Shown: positions 35,540-45,535, counted from the stretch's first letter. The stretch is 64,000 nt of DNA from JAVJST01 sp040219295 (GCA_040219295.1 JAVJST010000005.1:62001-126000); one strand, 5' to 3'. Program-made: numbers and translations. Notes: a model not told the origin generated them from the sequence alone.

Positions 35540-36772
35540 ATGACCATTTTCCCGGAACTTGTGATCCCCGAAACCCTCGCCGCCGGACCCGGACCGGGTA
35601 ACACCGACCCGCGCGTGCTCGAGGCCTATGCCCGCCAGGGCGTCGCCGACCACATGCAGGCGGACGTGATCCGCGGCATGAAGGAAATCAAGATCATGCT
35701 GCGCGAGATGTGGGGCACCAAGAACGTTTACACCTTCGCCATCGCCGGCACCGGCTGGGACGGCCTCGACTGCCTGCACTCGGCAATCCTGCCGGGCGAC
35801 ACCGTGGTCTGCTTCAACAACGGCACGTTCAGCGGCATCGACTGCCAGTCGATCCGCATGAAGGCGTCGACGCCGGAGCAGCTCGCCGAGAACCCGACGC
35901 TGCCGAACCCGCCGAACGTGCACCAGATCGACGTGCCGCACGGCACCTCGGTTTCCGGCGACACGGTCGAAGCCGCGCTCGCCGAGCACAAGCCGATGTG
36001 GGCCTTCATGTCGCACTGGGAAACCGGTTCCGGCCGCATCAACGACATCCAGGGCTTCAACGACGCATGCGCCAGGCACGGCGTCCTCGGCCTGATCGAC
36101 GCGGTCTCCAGCCTCGGCATCGAGGACTTCAACATCGACGATTACCCGGCCGTCGTCGGCTGGGCGTCGTGCCCGCAGAAGGGCGTGCTCGGCCTGCCGC
36201 TGACCTACGCGCCGGTGAGCTTCCGCGACGAGTTCATCGACATCGTCAAGCAGCGCGGCGTCTACTCCTACGTCCACCACCCGATCCTTGCCGCGCGCCA
36301 CTGGGCGATCGTCGACGGCGCCGACGTCGACGCGCCGGTCTATCACCAGACCCACTCGTGCTACGCGGTGGCCTCGTTCCACGAAGCGCTGCGCCTCAGC
36401 CTGACCCATGGCAAGTCGCAGAAGGCCGCCGACTACAAGTTCCACGAAGGCATCCTGCGCGATGCCGTCTCGGCGATGGGCTGCAAGGTGACGTCGAACA
36501 TGACCAGCCTCGTGGTCTGCAACCTGCCGGACGCGCTGGCCGGCCGCGAGAAGGAACTTGTCCAGGGCTGCCGCGCCGAGGGCTTCTGCATCTGGCCGAC
36601 CCTGTCGGAACCGGTTCAGGTTCGCATCGGCATCCTCAACCAGCTCTCGGAAGAGGCCATCACGACCATCGTTTCCAAGTTCGCCGACGCGATGATCGCC
36701 ATGGGCGCCAACGACGTCGACAAGGCCGCGATCCTAGCCCAGATCAAGTCGCGCTTTGCCCGGGCAGCCTGA
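35540..36772 (+). CDS. Class V PLP-dependent aminotransferase (alanine/serine-glyoxylate type)
   Basis: This 410-residue PLP enzyme has AAGPGPGNTDPRVLEA at the N-terminus, FAIAGTGWDGLD around the phosphate site, D188 in LIDAVSS, and the PLP lysine K214 in SCPQKGVLGLP. The pattern fits alanine-glyoxylate or serine-glyoxylate aminotransferases better than PhnW, although a phosphonate transaminase role cannot be excluded given the phn genes in this window. ATG 35540 begins the conserved region. The stop codon lies in a 13-bp tandem repeat. The flavoprotein gene nearby would make glycine-family products, consistent with a shared one-carbon/glycine theme (inference). Confidence 0.8.
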   Translation: MTIFPELVIPETLAAGPGPGNTDPRVLEAYARQGVADHMQADVIRGMKEIKIMLREMWGTKNVYTFAIAGTGWDGLDCLHSAILPGDTVVCFNNGTFSGIDCQSIRMKASTPEQLAENPTLPNPPNVHQIDVPHGTSVSGDTVEAALAEHKPMWAFMSHWETGSGRINDIQGFNDACARHGVLGLIDAVSSLGIEDFNIDDYPAVVGWASCPQKGVLGLPLTYAPVSFRDEFIDIVKQRGVYSYVHHPILAARHWAIVDGADVDAPVYHQTHSCYAVASFHEALRLSLTHGKSQKAADYKFHEGILRDAVSAMGCKVTSNMTSLVVCNLPDALAGREKELVQGCRAEGFCIWPTLSEPVQVRIGILNQLSEEAITTIVSKFADAMIAMGANDVDKAAILAQIKSRFARAA

Positions 36773-36800
36773 CTGGGCAGCCTGACTGGGCGGCCTGACC
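36762..36800. repeat. 13-bp tandem repeat over the aminotransferase stop codon
   Basis: Three head-to-tail copies of GGGCAGCCTGACT occur at 36762-36774, 36775-36787 and 36788-36800; the third reads GGGCGGCCTGACC. The stop TGA (36770-36772) is inside the first copy, so extra copies do not alter the protein. A hairpin CTGACCGGG / CCCGGCCAG (36795-36819) follows across the glsA stop. Confidence 0.85.
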
Positions 36801-36805
36801 GGGGC

Positions 36806-37741
36806 TCAGTCCCGGCCAGAGAACACCGACCAGCGGGCCCGCGCCGCGAGCTCCTCGAGCGCCAGGGTGCCGAGCTGCGAGTTGCCGGTCTTGTTGAGAC
36901 CCGGCGACCAGCACGCGATCGACGCCTTGCCCGGGACCACGGCCAGGATGCCGCCGCCGACGCCGCTCTTGCCGGGAATGCCGACCCGGAAGGCGAACTC
37001 GCCGGAACCGTCGTAATGGCCGCACGTCAGCATCAGCGCGTTGACCCGCCGCGCGGTCTTGCCCGCGGTGATGCTTCGGCCGTCGGGCCGCGTCAGCCCG
37101 TCCCACGCCAGGTAGCGGCCGGCCCGCGCCAGCTGGCGGCACGACATGGCGATGGCGCAGACGTTGAAGTAGACCTCGAGGGTCTGTTTCGGCTCGTTGT
37201 GCAGGTTGCCGTAGGCGCGCATGAAATTGGCCAGCGCGATGTTGCGCCAGCCGCTCAGGGCTTCGGAGCGCGCCACCGCCCCGTCGACGTCGATGTTCAG
37301 ATCCCCGCTGACCTCGCGCAGGAAGCCGACGATCTGTTCGATGGTGCTTTCGGGCGTGTGACCTTCCAGCAGCACGTCGGCGACGACGATGGCGCCGGCG
37401 TTGATGAACGGATTCCGCGGCACGCCCTTGTCGCGTTCGAGCTGGACGATCGAGTTGAACGGGTCGCCCGAGGGCTCGCGGCCGACGCGAAGCCACAGGG
37501 AATCGAGCTCGCGGTCGAGCGCGAGCGTCAGCGAAAAGACCTTGGAGACGCTCTGGATGGAAAACGGGACGTCGGCGTCGCCCGCGACGATTTCCTCGCC
37601 GTCGGCGGTGATCACGGCGATGCCGAACCGTGCGGGGTCGACCTTCGCGAGTTCGGGGATGTAACGCGCGACGGCGCCGCGATCTCCGCTGGCAAGGTAC
37701 GTGCCGGCAATGTCTTCGACAATCGAACGCAGCTCGGTCAT
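36806..37741 (-). CDS. glsA: Glutaminase A
   Basis: This 311-residue serine-dependent enzyme hydrolyses glutamine to glutamate and ammonia. The beta-lactamase-like Ser-x-x-Lys motif is SIQSVSK (about residues 61-67), with PFINAGAI, ARSEAL, and GKSGVGGGILAVVPG near the C-terminus. Length matches E. coli glutaminases (about 308-310). ATG 37741 starts the typical N-terminal helix; the longer frame is likely untranslated. It stands alone, convergent with the aminotransferase gene. Confidence 0.93.
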   Translation of the reverse strand: MTELRSIVEDIAGTYLASGDRGAVARYIPELAKVDPARFGIAVITADGEEIVAGDADVPFSIQSVSKVFSLTLALDRELDSLWLRVGREPSGDPFNSIVQLERDKGVPRNPFINAGAIVVADVLLEGHTPESTIEQIVGFLREVSGDLNIDVDGAVARSEALSGWRNIALANFMRAYGNLHNEPKQTLEVYFNVCAIAMSCRQLARAGRYLAWDGLTRPDGRSITAGKTARRVNALMLTCGHYDGSGEFAFRVGIPGKSGVGGGILAVVPGKASIACWSPGLNKTGNSQLGTLALEELAARARWSVFSGRD

Positions 37742-37891
37742 GTCCTGTTCCGCCACGCCCACCGGGCGTGCAAACCGTAGACCGCCGTCCCCGCCGGGAC
37801 AAGCGGATGCCATCCGCCGCGCCGCCGTCTCTCACGCCGACGTGAAACCATATGATGTGATCTCGCGGTCGCCGGGGATTACCCTCGGGGC

Positions 37892-38260
37892 ATGGGCCAC
37901 ATCCTGCTGATCGACGACGACGACGAATTCCGCGAACAGCTCGCCGAGTTCATCGTCGCCGCCGGCCATCGGGTGACGGTCTGCGCCGACGGCGAGGAGG
38001 GGCTGGCGCAGTTCCGCAAACACGCGCCGGACGCCGTGGTCACCGACATCGTCATGGAGAGAACCGAGGGCATCGAGACCCTGCAGGCGATCCGTCACGC
38101 CGATGCCGCGATCCCCGTCATCGTCATGTCCGGCAACGATACCTACCTGCGTCTGGCGCGCGGGCTCGGGGCCGATCACGGACTGCACAAGCCGTTCAGT
38201 GCGCGACACCTGATTTCCCTGCTCGAGGAGCGGCTCGAACACGGCCGCGTCGGGTTCTGA
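37892..38260 (+). CDS. Single-domain response regulator (CheY-like)
   Basis: This 122-residue receiver domain has the acidic cluster LLIDDDDEFRE, the phosphorylated Asp in AVVTDIVMERTEG (about residue 52), Ser/Thr in VIVMSGND and the final Lys in LHKPFSA. It has no output domain. Stand-alone receivers act in chemotaxis, phosphorelays or as allosteric partners. No kinase is adjacent; the hybrid kinase at 21507 and the globin-chemoreceptor at 10308 are in the same window but distant. Confidence 0.88.
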   Translation: MGHILLIDDDDEFREQLAEFIVAAGHRVTVCADGEEGLAQFRKHAPDAVVTDIVMERTEGIETLQAIRHADAAIPVIVMSGNDTYLRLARGLGADHGLHKPFSARHLISLLEERLEHGRVGF

Positions 38261-38276
38261 GCCGGTAGCGTCGACG

Positions 38277-38385
38277 CACCCCCTCCCGAACCCTCCCCCT
38301 TCGAGGGGGAGGGGCTGATATTCATGGTGTCGCGCTCTTGGTTCCCTCCCCCCTTGAGGGGGAGGGACAGGGTGGGGGGACGGCT
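38277..38385. repeat. CT/GA-rich inverted repeat pair
   Basis: GCACCCCCTCCCGAACCCTC followed by CCCCTTCGAGGGGGAGGGG, and then a second CCTCCCCCCTTGAGGGGGAGGGACAGGGTGGGG, fill the gap between the receiver gene and the hydratase gene. The first part recurs at 41990-42041 with few changes. It is a dispersed intergenic hairpin family distinct from the ATTCCCGC type. It may act as a bidirectional terminator. Confidence 0.7.
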
Positions 38386-38400
38386 TTCCGGTGCGAAGGG

Positions 38401-39276
38401 TCAGCCGAACGTCGCCGTCGCCGTCATCGCCAGGCCGCCCGACGCATTCTCCGCCCACAGGTCCCAGGTTCCCGCTTCGTCGACGGCGCGGCGCGCGCGG
38501 ATGCGGAACGGCCCGTCGTCGTAGAGCGGCGACACCGCGCGGTAGTCGAACGCCGCGAGCCGGCCGTGCGGTTCGGCCTGCAGCGCCAGGTCGGCGAGCA
38601 GCGTCGCGGTCAGCGGCCCGTGCACCACGAGATCCGGGTAGCCCTCGACGTCACGGGCGTAGTCGCGGTCGTAGTGGATGCGGTGGCCGTTGAAGGTCAG
38701 CGCCGAGTAGCGGAACAGGATCAGCGGCGTCGGCGTCACCACGCGGCCGACGATGGCGTCGCCGGGCTGCGCTTTCGGGGCGGCCGGCGGCGCCGGCCTG
38801 GGGTCGTTAGGGCCGGGATCGGCGCGGTAGACCATGTCGTGTTCTTCCGTGATCCGCGTCTCGCCGCCGACGCCGTAGGTATGGCGCGCGGTGATGAAAC
38901 AGAGCGCGCCGGTGCGGCCCTGCTTGACGCGCACGTCGGCGATCTCGGAGGTGCGCTCGGCGGCCTCGCCGAGCCGCAGGGGGGCCTCGAAGCGGAACCG
39001 TCCGCCCGCCCACATGCGGCGCGGCAGGGCGACCGGCGGCAGGAAATCGCCGAGCACGGTGCGGCCGTCGCGCTCCAGCGTGCGGTCGCGCGGATTGTCG
39101 AGGAAGTAGAACCAGGTCCAGAGCGGCGGCAGCGCGTCGCCGTCGCTTAAACCCGGTTGGCGATCCAGCGTCGCCTGCATGCGCCGCGCCGGTTCGGCAT
39201 CGATGACGCAGGCCCGCGTCTCGGCCCGGCCGATCCACTGGCGCAGGATGTCTTCGTCGAGGGTGGGGTCGGTCAT
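38401..39276 (-). CDS. MaoC/HTD2-like acyl dehydratase (mesaconyl-CoA hydratase type)
   Basis: This 291-residue double hot-dog protein has an N-terminal FAS1-like dehydratase half and a C-terminal half with the hydratase motif LTFNGHRIHYDRDYA and VVHGPLTATLL. The RRMWAGGRFRFEAPLRLGE segment is typical of mesaconyl-C4-CoA hydratase/HTD2 relatives, which hydrate or dehydrate acyl-CoAs. ATG 39276 is used. A truncated copy of its N-terminus (DILRRWIG) is found 1.1 kb away at 40271-40393 on the same strand. Confidence 0.8.
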   Translation of the reverse strand: MTDPTLDEDILRQWIGRAETRACVIDAEPARRMQATLDRQPGLSDGDALPPLWTWFYFLDNPRDRTLERDGRTVLGDFLPPVALPRRMWAGGRFRFEAPLRLGEAAERTSEIADVRVKQGRTGALCFITARHTYGVGGETRITEEHDMVYRADPGPNDPRPAPPAAPKAQPGDAIVGRVVTPTPLILFRYSALTFNGHRIHYDRDYARDVEGYPDLVVHGPLTATLLADLALQAEPHGRLAAFDYRAVSPLYDDGPFRIRARRAVDEAGTWDLWAENASGGLAMTATATFG

Positions 39277-39289
39277 CTCGGTGCGCCTC

Positions 39290-40222
39290 TCAGTATTCCT
39301 GCAGCAGCGACCGGCGTTTCTCGGCGGCCTCGTCCTCGGAAATCAGGCCCTGATCCAGCAGGCTCTTGATGGCCCGGAGCCTGCCCTCCAACGTTGAGTC
39401 GTCCGCATCGTTGGCGGCGGTTTCGATGGTCATGCTGTACTCGTATGACAGGTCCATGGTCGCCGACGTCCCGGCATCGCCGGTATGCGCTTCGAGTACG
39501 TAGGACTCGTTGCCGTAGACCGGCATGCCCGAGCCATGGTCGATGGCGGTGTACCCGCCGCCGGCGAGGGAAAACGTGCTGCTTTTCAACTTCAGCAGGG
39601 ACTGGACGAGAATGCCGGGCCGGTTGTTGTACGTGAAACCGCCGCGCGCGATGGCGTGATAGTCGGCTTCCGCGGTTTCGTCGCCCAGGTCGAGCGGCAT
39701 GGACATGGAACGGACGTGATCGCCGGCCCGGACCGGCGTCGCGGGGTAGTGGTCGACCGACTCCGCGACCATGTCGTCGAGCGACTGCAGGATTCCCTCC
39801 CGCTCGTCCGGCTCCATCGCCTGCCAGAGCGGTCCGCTCAGGTTGGCGTGGATCGACGTGACGCGGCCGCGCGGTTCGATGGTTACTTCGAATATCATTG
39901 GCAGCAGGGCTTTGATCGGAAACATCTGCTCGATATCCATGCCCTCGGTCTCAAGCGTCACGTCCATGAGGGAGACGGTCTGGACGATGTTGATGCCGCG
40001 TTCGACAGCGGACATGGTGCCGCGTAGTTTGCCGGTCCCGGTCAGGGGCGCCTCGCCGAGTTTGACCGCGTAGTCGAACGACACGACGAACGGCGACAGC
40101 GGGAACGCCCGGTAACGGAGCATCACGGGTTCCGCATCGGGGTCGTGATCCGGCAACGGTCCGAAAGCCGACGCCGGTGACGCCAGCAGGACGAGGATCA
40201 GCAGCAGTCGGGTCAGTCGCAA
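39290..40222 (-). CDS. Secreted protein with C-terminal SHOCT-like segment
   Basis: This 310-residue protein has a clear signal peptide (MRLTRLLLILVLLASPASA, cleaved near 19). The mature part is a predicted beta-rich domain of about 240 residues with no family I recognise. The C-terminal 30 residues (LRAIKSLLDQGLISEDEAAEKRRSLL) look like a SHOCT module, normally found on cytoplasmic or membrane proteins, so its presence on an exported protein is unusual. It lies 13 bases upstream of the hydratase gene on the same strand. Confidence 0.65.
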   Translation of the reverse strand: MRLTRLLLILVLLASPASAFGPLPDHDPDAEPVMLRYRAFPLSPFVVSFDYAVKLGEAPLTGTGKLRGTMSAVERGINIVQTVSLMDVTLETEGMDIEQMFPIKALLPMIFEVTIEPRGRVTSIHANLSGPLWQAMEPDEREGILQSLDDMVAESVDHYPATPVRAGDHVRSMSMPLDLGDETAEADYHAIARGGFTYNNRPGILVQSLLKLKSSTFSLAGGGYTAIDHGSGMPVYGNESYVLEAHTGDAGTSATMDLSYEYSMTIETAANDADDSTLEGRLRAIKSLLDQGLISEDEAAEKRRSLLQEY

Positions 40223-40270
40223 GGCGGGGTGTTTCCTCGTGGCGCGGCGGTCGGCGGATCGCCCGCGATG

Positions 40271-40393
40271 TTACCCGGGTTCGGTCGGGCACGATAGGGT
40301 TGGCAGGGCGCCTACATGCGCTGTGCAGGCCCGGGTCCCGATCCACCGGCGCAGGATGTCTTTGTCGAGGGTGGGGGTAACTTCTGTGGCCAT
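40271..40393 (-). pseudogene. N-terminal relic of a MaoC/HTD2-like hydratase gene
   Basis: From an ATG at 40393 the minus strand reads MATEVTPTLDKDILRRWIG then TRACTA, closely matching the start of the intact hydratase (PTLDEDILRQWIGRAETRAC) at 39276. After about 22 codons similarity ends and a stop appears at 40271-40273. It is the 5' end of a diverged paralogue cut off by a rearrangement. Sequence upstream of its ATG is AT-richer and differs from that upstream of the intact gene. Confidence 0.75.
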
Positions 40394-40646
40394 TTCGTTA
40401 ACAGAGTCCTATCGGCTTCGTACCAAGATCTTGAACACTCCGCCGCTAGTAGCATCCAACCTTAGTTCTGGTAGCATGCAATGATGTGGTGAGAGAGTCG
40501 ACGACCAGCCAATAGGCCGTTTGAGCCGATTCGAGCAATCCTGTTTCGCAAGCAGAAATCACCGAAAAGCGAATTTTGCCTAGTCTGTTTGCGGTCGCTG
40601 CGTGTTCACGGATCGCTAATCGATCCCGAAACTCGAGGGGAAGCCA
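40394..40646. other. Non-coding, AT-richer gap before the trypsin-like gene
   Basis: No gene is supported here. Base composition is visibly poorer in G+C than the surroundings and continues into the trypsin-like gene. With the hydratase relic on its left side it looks like the left edge of a small acquired segment. No direct repeats or transposase remnant were found. Confidence 0.5.
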
Positions 40647-41468
40647 ATGCGACTTGAAGATCAATACCTTCGTTGTGTGGTTTGGATCGGCACTGGTTTA
40701 GTGGGTTCAGAGGATGAAATAACGCCATGGGGAACGGGTTTTTTTGTCAATGACGACAAGAACGATCGGACCTACTTGGTCACGGCGGCGCACGTAGTGT
40801 CCGACAATTCCGACGCGCCTTTCCAGATTCGGTTCAACGAGAAAGGCGGTGGCGGAAGAAATCACACAGTTGATCAGCCAAATTGGGTATTCCATCCATC
40901 AGACGTTACCGTTGATGTCGCCATCCATGAAGTTGCCATACCATCATGGGCAGATGTCGTTGCGGTAACCAAGCACCCGAATCTGACAGAAGGCGATCGC
41001 CTTCAAAAAAAGAGGATTGGGCCAGGTACCCGGACTTACACCGTCGGGGTATGGAAATTTCTGTATGGCAAGAAACGCAATCAACCGTTTGTTTACACGG
41101 GTCACATCGGTTTGATGCCAGGCGATGAGAGACTTCCAGTAGACCCGTGGCGTAGCGAGCACGGGAAAGAAAGGGTCTTTGTCGAAGCATATCTCGTGGA
41201 AGGTGAACCGCTTGATGGTGCCAGTGGCGCACCTGTTTTTGCCCGAAGAACAATTAAGACACCGATTGGTAAGGGCGGGAAGGTCAAGGAGGGCATCGAC
41301 GCGTACATTGAGGGTTCGATTTGGTTACTTGGGTTACAAAGCGACTGTTTCATTGGAAAACCTGGTGAAGACTATGTAGCACCAGGTGCAGGGGGGCGGG
41401 TGATGATTCCGAGAGGTGTCAACGTTGTGGTGCCGCTTGAGAAGATTTTGGAGGTTTTTGGTGAATGA
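40647..41468 (+). CDS. Trypsin-like serine protease domain protein, probably acquired
   Basis: This 273-residue protein has a trypsin-like fold: GTGFFVNDD, H49 in LVTAAHVVSD, D90 in TVDVAIHEV, and S193 in DGASGAPVFARR, so the triad is complete. There is no signal peptide or PDZ domain, so it is probably cytoplasmic. GAGGGG lies 7 bases before the ATG. Codon use includes many AAA, TTT, GGT and TTG codons that are rare in neighbouring genes, which points to horizontal transfer. Stand-alone trypsin-like proteins of this kind appear among accessory and defence genes, but no partner gene is present here and the target is unknown. Confidence 0.75.
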   Translation: MRLEDQYLRCVVWIGTGLVGSEDEITPWGTGFFVNDDKNDRTYLVTAAHVVSDNSDAPFQIRFNEKGGGGRNHTVDQPNWVFHPSDVTVDVAIHEVAIPSWADVVAVTKHPNLTEGDRLQKKRIGPGTRTYTVGVWKFLYGKKRNQPFVYTGHIGLMPGDERLPVDPWRSEHGKERVFVEAYLVEGEPLDGASGAPVFARRTIKTPIGKGGKVKEGIDAYIEGSIWLLGLQSDCFIGKPGEDYVAPGAGGRVMIPRGVNVVVPLEKILEVFGE

Positions 41469-42042
41469 GTCGAACTATGATAGGAAAAAATCCTTGTCGT
41501 AATAGACAAATTATCCTATGATGCGTCCTTTCTTTCTCTGGCCCCGAAAGGACCTCTCATGCCCGACTGCACCGCCGAGGCGGCGTCCCTCGAACACGCG
41601 ATGACCATGAATGCGGTCCGCCGGGGGTGCCTCTACCGAACTCTACCGGAACGCGGATTTGCGCGTGATTCCAGTGTCTTGGAGATTGCTTATCATGGTC
41701 CCTCGATGGGCGGCAAATGGGAGGTGAATGGTCGGGACATGGGCAGCGGGCCGGCGCGCCGCATGATGGCAAATCGGCGCAAAACGACGACGATTCTGAC
41801 CAAAAATGACCATTTATGACCCTGGATTCGAGGGCGGTTTTCAGTGGTTTCAACGGGTTAACGAATTGACGCCGGGAAAAATGACCATAATGACCATTCG
41901 GGGACGGACCGGCAGGCAGGCGTTCCCCCACCCGTCATTCCCGCCTTCGCGGGGGGTGACGAGAATGGCCGGGTCGGACGCATGGTGCGGGCGCACCCCC
42001 TCCCGAACCCGCCCCCTTCGAGGGGGAGGGACTGGGTGGAGG
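41469..42042. other. 574-bp intergenic region, no gene supported
   Basis: The left part is AT-rich. It contains TGGCCCCGAAAGG (about 41533-41545), also found in the terminator at 57515, and a cluster of ATGACCAT/ATGACC words between 41803 and 41900. From 41934 the dispersed repeats begin. A short open frame (41559-41819) has no ribosome site or recognisable product and is not called. Confidence 0.5.
41934..42041. repeat. Dispersed intergenic repeats
   Basis: GTCATTCCCGCCTTCGCGGGG (41934-41955) is a partial copy of the ATTCCCGC family at 19304 and 59416. GCACCCCCTCCCGAACC (from 41992) plus CCCCCTTCGAGGGGGAGGGA is a copy of the CT/GA-rich family at 38277. The two families are only about 30 bases apart here and end at the stop of the M24 gene. 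Confidence 0.65.
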
Positions 42043-43215
42043 TCAAACCACCATCAGGTCTCTTGGATACTCCGTCAGCCACTCGTAGCCGCCGTCGGTG
42101 ATCAGCACCGAGTCGCCGATGCGCGTGCCGTAGCGGCCGGCGATGGTGATGCCGCCGTCGACGGCGAACACCATGCCGGGCTTCAGCGCCGTGCGGTCGC
42201 CGCGCTTGATCTCCGGCGTCTCGAGGAACGAGTAGCCGACCGCGCGGCCCGTCCGGTAACCGGGCGCGAGCCCGGCGTCGCGGTAGACCGCCTCGGCCTC
42301 GGCGTGGACCTCCTCGGCGATGGCACCCGGGCGCAGCGCCTTGAGCGCGGCCGCTTGGGCCGCGACCGTGACCTCGTAATGGCGCGCCTGTTCGTCGGTC
42401 ACCGAACCGACGAAGAAGTTGCGGTCGAAGCCGAGCTTGTAGTGCTTGTAGTTCACCATGCCGCAGCAGCAGAAGTAGATCGGGTCGCCCTTCTGCAGCC
42501 TGCGCGTCGAGGCGCGGCGGTGCACCAGGCAGGTATCGTGACCCGACTGCAAAACCTGCAGCCCGTGCACCATCGGCGAGAAATGCCGCGCCACGTCGCC
42601 CTCGCCGATCAGCTCGGCGGCCTTGCGCGTCGCCCCGTCGATCACCGCCAGCGCGAGCTCGTACTCCGGCACGCCCTCGGCGATGGCGGCGCGGCCCGAC
42701 GCGATCATGGCGACGGCGACCTGGCCGGCCTCGCGCAGGATCTCGATCTCGGCGGCGTCCTTGACCATGCGCATGTCGGCGATGATCGGCCCGGCGTCGC
42801 GCAGCGCCGCGTGCGGCAGCTCCTGGCCGAGAAAGCCGGCGATCAGCGGCGGGATCTTCGCCGCCTCGACGCCGAGCGCGATCCGGGCGTTGGCGCCGAT
42901 GACCGCGCGAGCCGCGTCGCCCCACGGCGCGCCGTCGCCGTCTTCCCACGGATGCACGTCCTGGACCCAGGTCATCTCGCGGCACATGTCGGATTCCATC
43001 AGCGGCGTGACGATGGCGGGGGTGCCAATGGCCGGCACCAGCATCAGCGTCGGGCGGCCGAACTCCATGCCGAGATAGTTCCAGTAGCCGCCGAAGTAGG
43101 CGACGGAGTCCGGATCGGTCAGCACCGCCCAGTCGATCCCGGCGTCCTTGAGCCGCGCCTGCAGCGCGTGGGTGCGCGCTTCGCCGAAGGACCCGGCTTT
43201 GATATCGGCGGTCAT
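42043..43215 (-). CDS. M24 (creatinase/Xaa-Pro peptidase) family protein without the metal ligands
   Basis: This 390-residue protein has the creatinase N-domain (about 15-140) and the pita-bread C-domain (about 150-390). In metal-dependent M24 peptidases five ligands (D, D, H, E, E) are conserved. Here the matching positions read YFCCC (about 247-251), GFDRNF (262-267), GRAVGYSF (323-330), AVDGG (351-355) and RIGDS (365-369): the first Asp, the His and both Glu appear replaced. It may therefore act like creatinase, without metal, on a C-N bond. It overlaps the GST stop (ATGA), so it is translated with that gene. Confidence 0.75.
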   Translation of the reverse strand: MTADIKAGSFGEARTHALQARLKDAGIDWAVLTDPDSVAYFGGYWNYLGMEFGRPTLMLVPAIGTPAIVTPLMESDMCREMTWVQDVHPWEDGDGAPWGDAARAVIGANARIALGVEAAKIPPLIAGFLGQELPHAALRDAGPIIADMRMVKDAAEIEILREAGQVAVAMIASGRAAIAEGVPEYELALAVIDGATRKAAELIGEGDVARHFSPMVHGLQVLQSGHDTCLVHRRASTRRLQKGDPIYFCCCGMVNYKHYKLGFDRNFFVGSVTDEQARHYEVTVAAQAAALKALRPGAIAEEVHAEAEAVYRDAGLAPGYRTGRAVGYSFLETPEIKRGDRTALKPGMVFAVDGGITIAGRYGTRIGDSVLITDGGYEWLTEYPRDLMVV

Positions 43216-43901
43216 GCGTACCTCCCGTCGTGCGACGGAATGGTTTCGGGTTCGGCCTCGGCCGCCGCGCGCCAGGCCTGCATCGCCGGGTGCGCCAGCA
43301 TCGCCTCGACATACGCCTGCGCGGGGTCCGACAGATGGGGCGCGTAGGTTGCGAAACGGAACACGACCGGCGCGTACATGCAGTCGGCGACGGTGAAGCC
43401 GCCGAACAGGAAGTCGCCGGCGGCGGCGTGGCGCGTGCGGCAGTCGTGCCAGATCGCGTCGATGCGTTCGACGTCCGCGGCGACGCCGGGGTTGGCGTGC
43501 GCATCCATGCCCTTGCCGGGATGCGAGGCGCGGATGTTCATCGGCATGTGCTCGCGCAAGGCCTGGAACCCGGCGTGCATTTCGGCGCTGATCGAGCGCG
43601 CGTGGGCACGGGTTTCCATGTCCGCGGGCCACAGGTTGGCGTCCGGCCAGCGTTCGGCGACGTATTCGCAGATCGCCAGCGAGTCCCAGATCGCGCGACC
43701 CCCGTCTTGCGTATCATTGGCGATGAGGACCGGCACCTTGCCGGCCGACGAGTAGCGCAGGATCTGCGTCTTCGTGGTCGGCGTCTGCAGCGGGATCATG
43801 GTCTCCGCGAAGTCCGCGCCGGCGACCTTGAGCGCCAGCCACGGCCGGAGCGACCAGGACGAATAGTTGCGGTTGCCGATAACGAGATTGAGCGATGCCA
43901 T
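43212..43901 (-). CDS. Glutathione S-transferase family protein
   Basis: This 229-residue protein has the thioredoxin-like N-domain (LVIGNRNYSSWSLRPWLALK, catalytic Ser/Tyr region near residues 13-16; AGKVPVLI cis-Pro; IWDSLAICEYVAERW) and an all-helical C-domain with FTVADCMYAPVVFR. It resembles the zeta/YfcF-like GSTs that use glutathione for isomerisation or dehalogenation. ATG 43901 follows from the conserved start. It is upstream of and coupled to the M24 gene. Confidence 0.85.
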   Translation of the reverse strand: MASLNLVIGNRNYSSWSLRPWLALKVAGADFAETMIPLQTPTTKTQILRYSSAGKVPVLIANDTQDGGRAIWDSLAICEYVAERWPDANLWPADMETRAHARSISAEMHAGFQALREHMPMNIRASHPGKGMDAHANPGVAADVERIDAIWHDCRTRHAAAGDFLFGGFTVADCMYAPVVFRFATYAPHLSDPAQAYVEAMLAHPAMQAWRAAAEAEPETIPSHDGRYA

Positions 43902-44065
43902 GACGGTTCCGGGCCCTCCCTGCGCGCGCCGCGAACGGCGGTTCGTGCCCGCCCCAGCGGCCATCATAGCGGGCGGTCCGGTGCTTTCCAGTCCGGGTTT
44001 CTTGGGTCAGGATGCGGCTCTGCGACAACGACTGCCTGCAGGGCAGGATGACGGGAGGACCGGTC

Positions 44066-45535
<1,470 letters not shown>

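Noticed and set aside
35540..36772. Calling the class V aminotransferase PhnW
   Set aside because: Sequence around the PLP lysine and the N-terminus is closer to alanine/serine-glyoxylate aminotransferases; no other phosphonate gene adjoins it.
40446..40664. 72-codon open frame on the minus strand before the trypsin-like gene
   Set aside because: It has no ribosome site, overlaps the start of a better-supported gene and has no family resemblance.
41559..41819. 86-codon open frame starting ATGCCCGACTGC
   Set aside because: No ribosome site, low-complexity and mixed composition, no recognisable motif; it spans the ATGACCAT-rich non-coding stretch.
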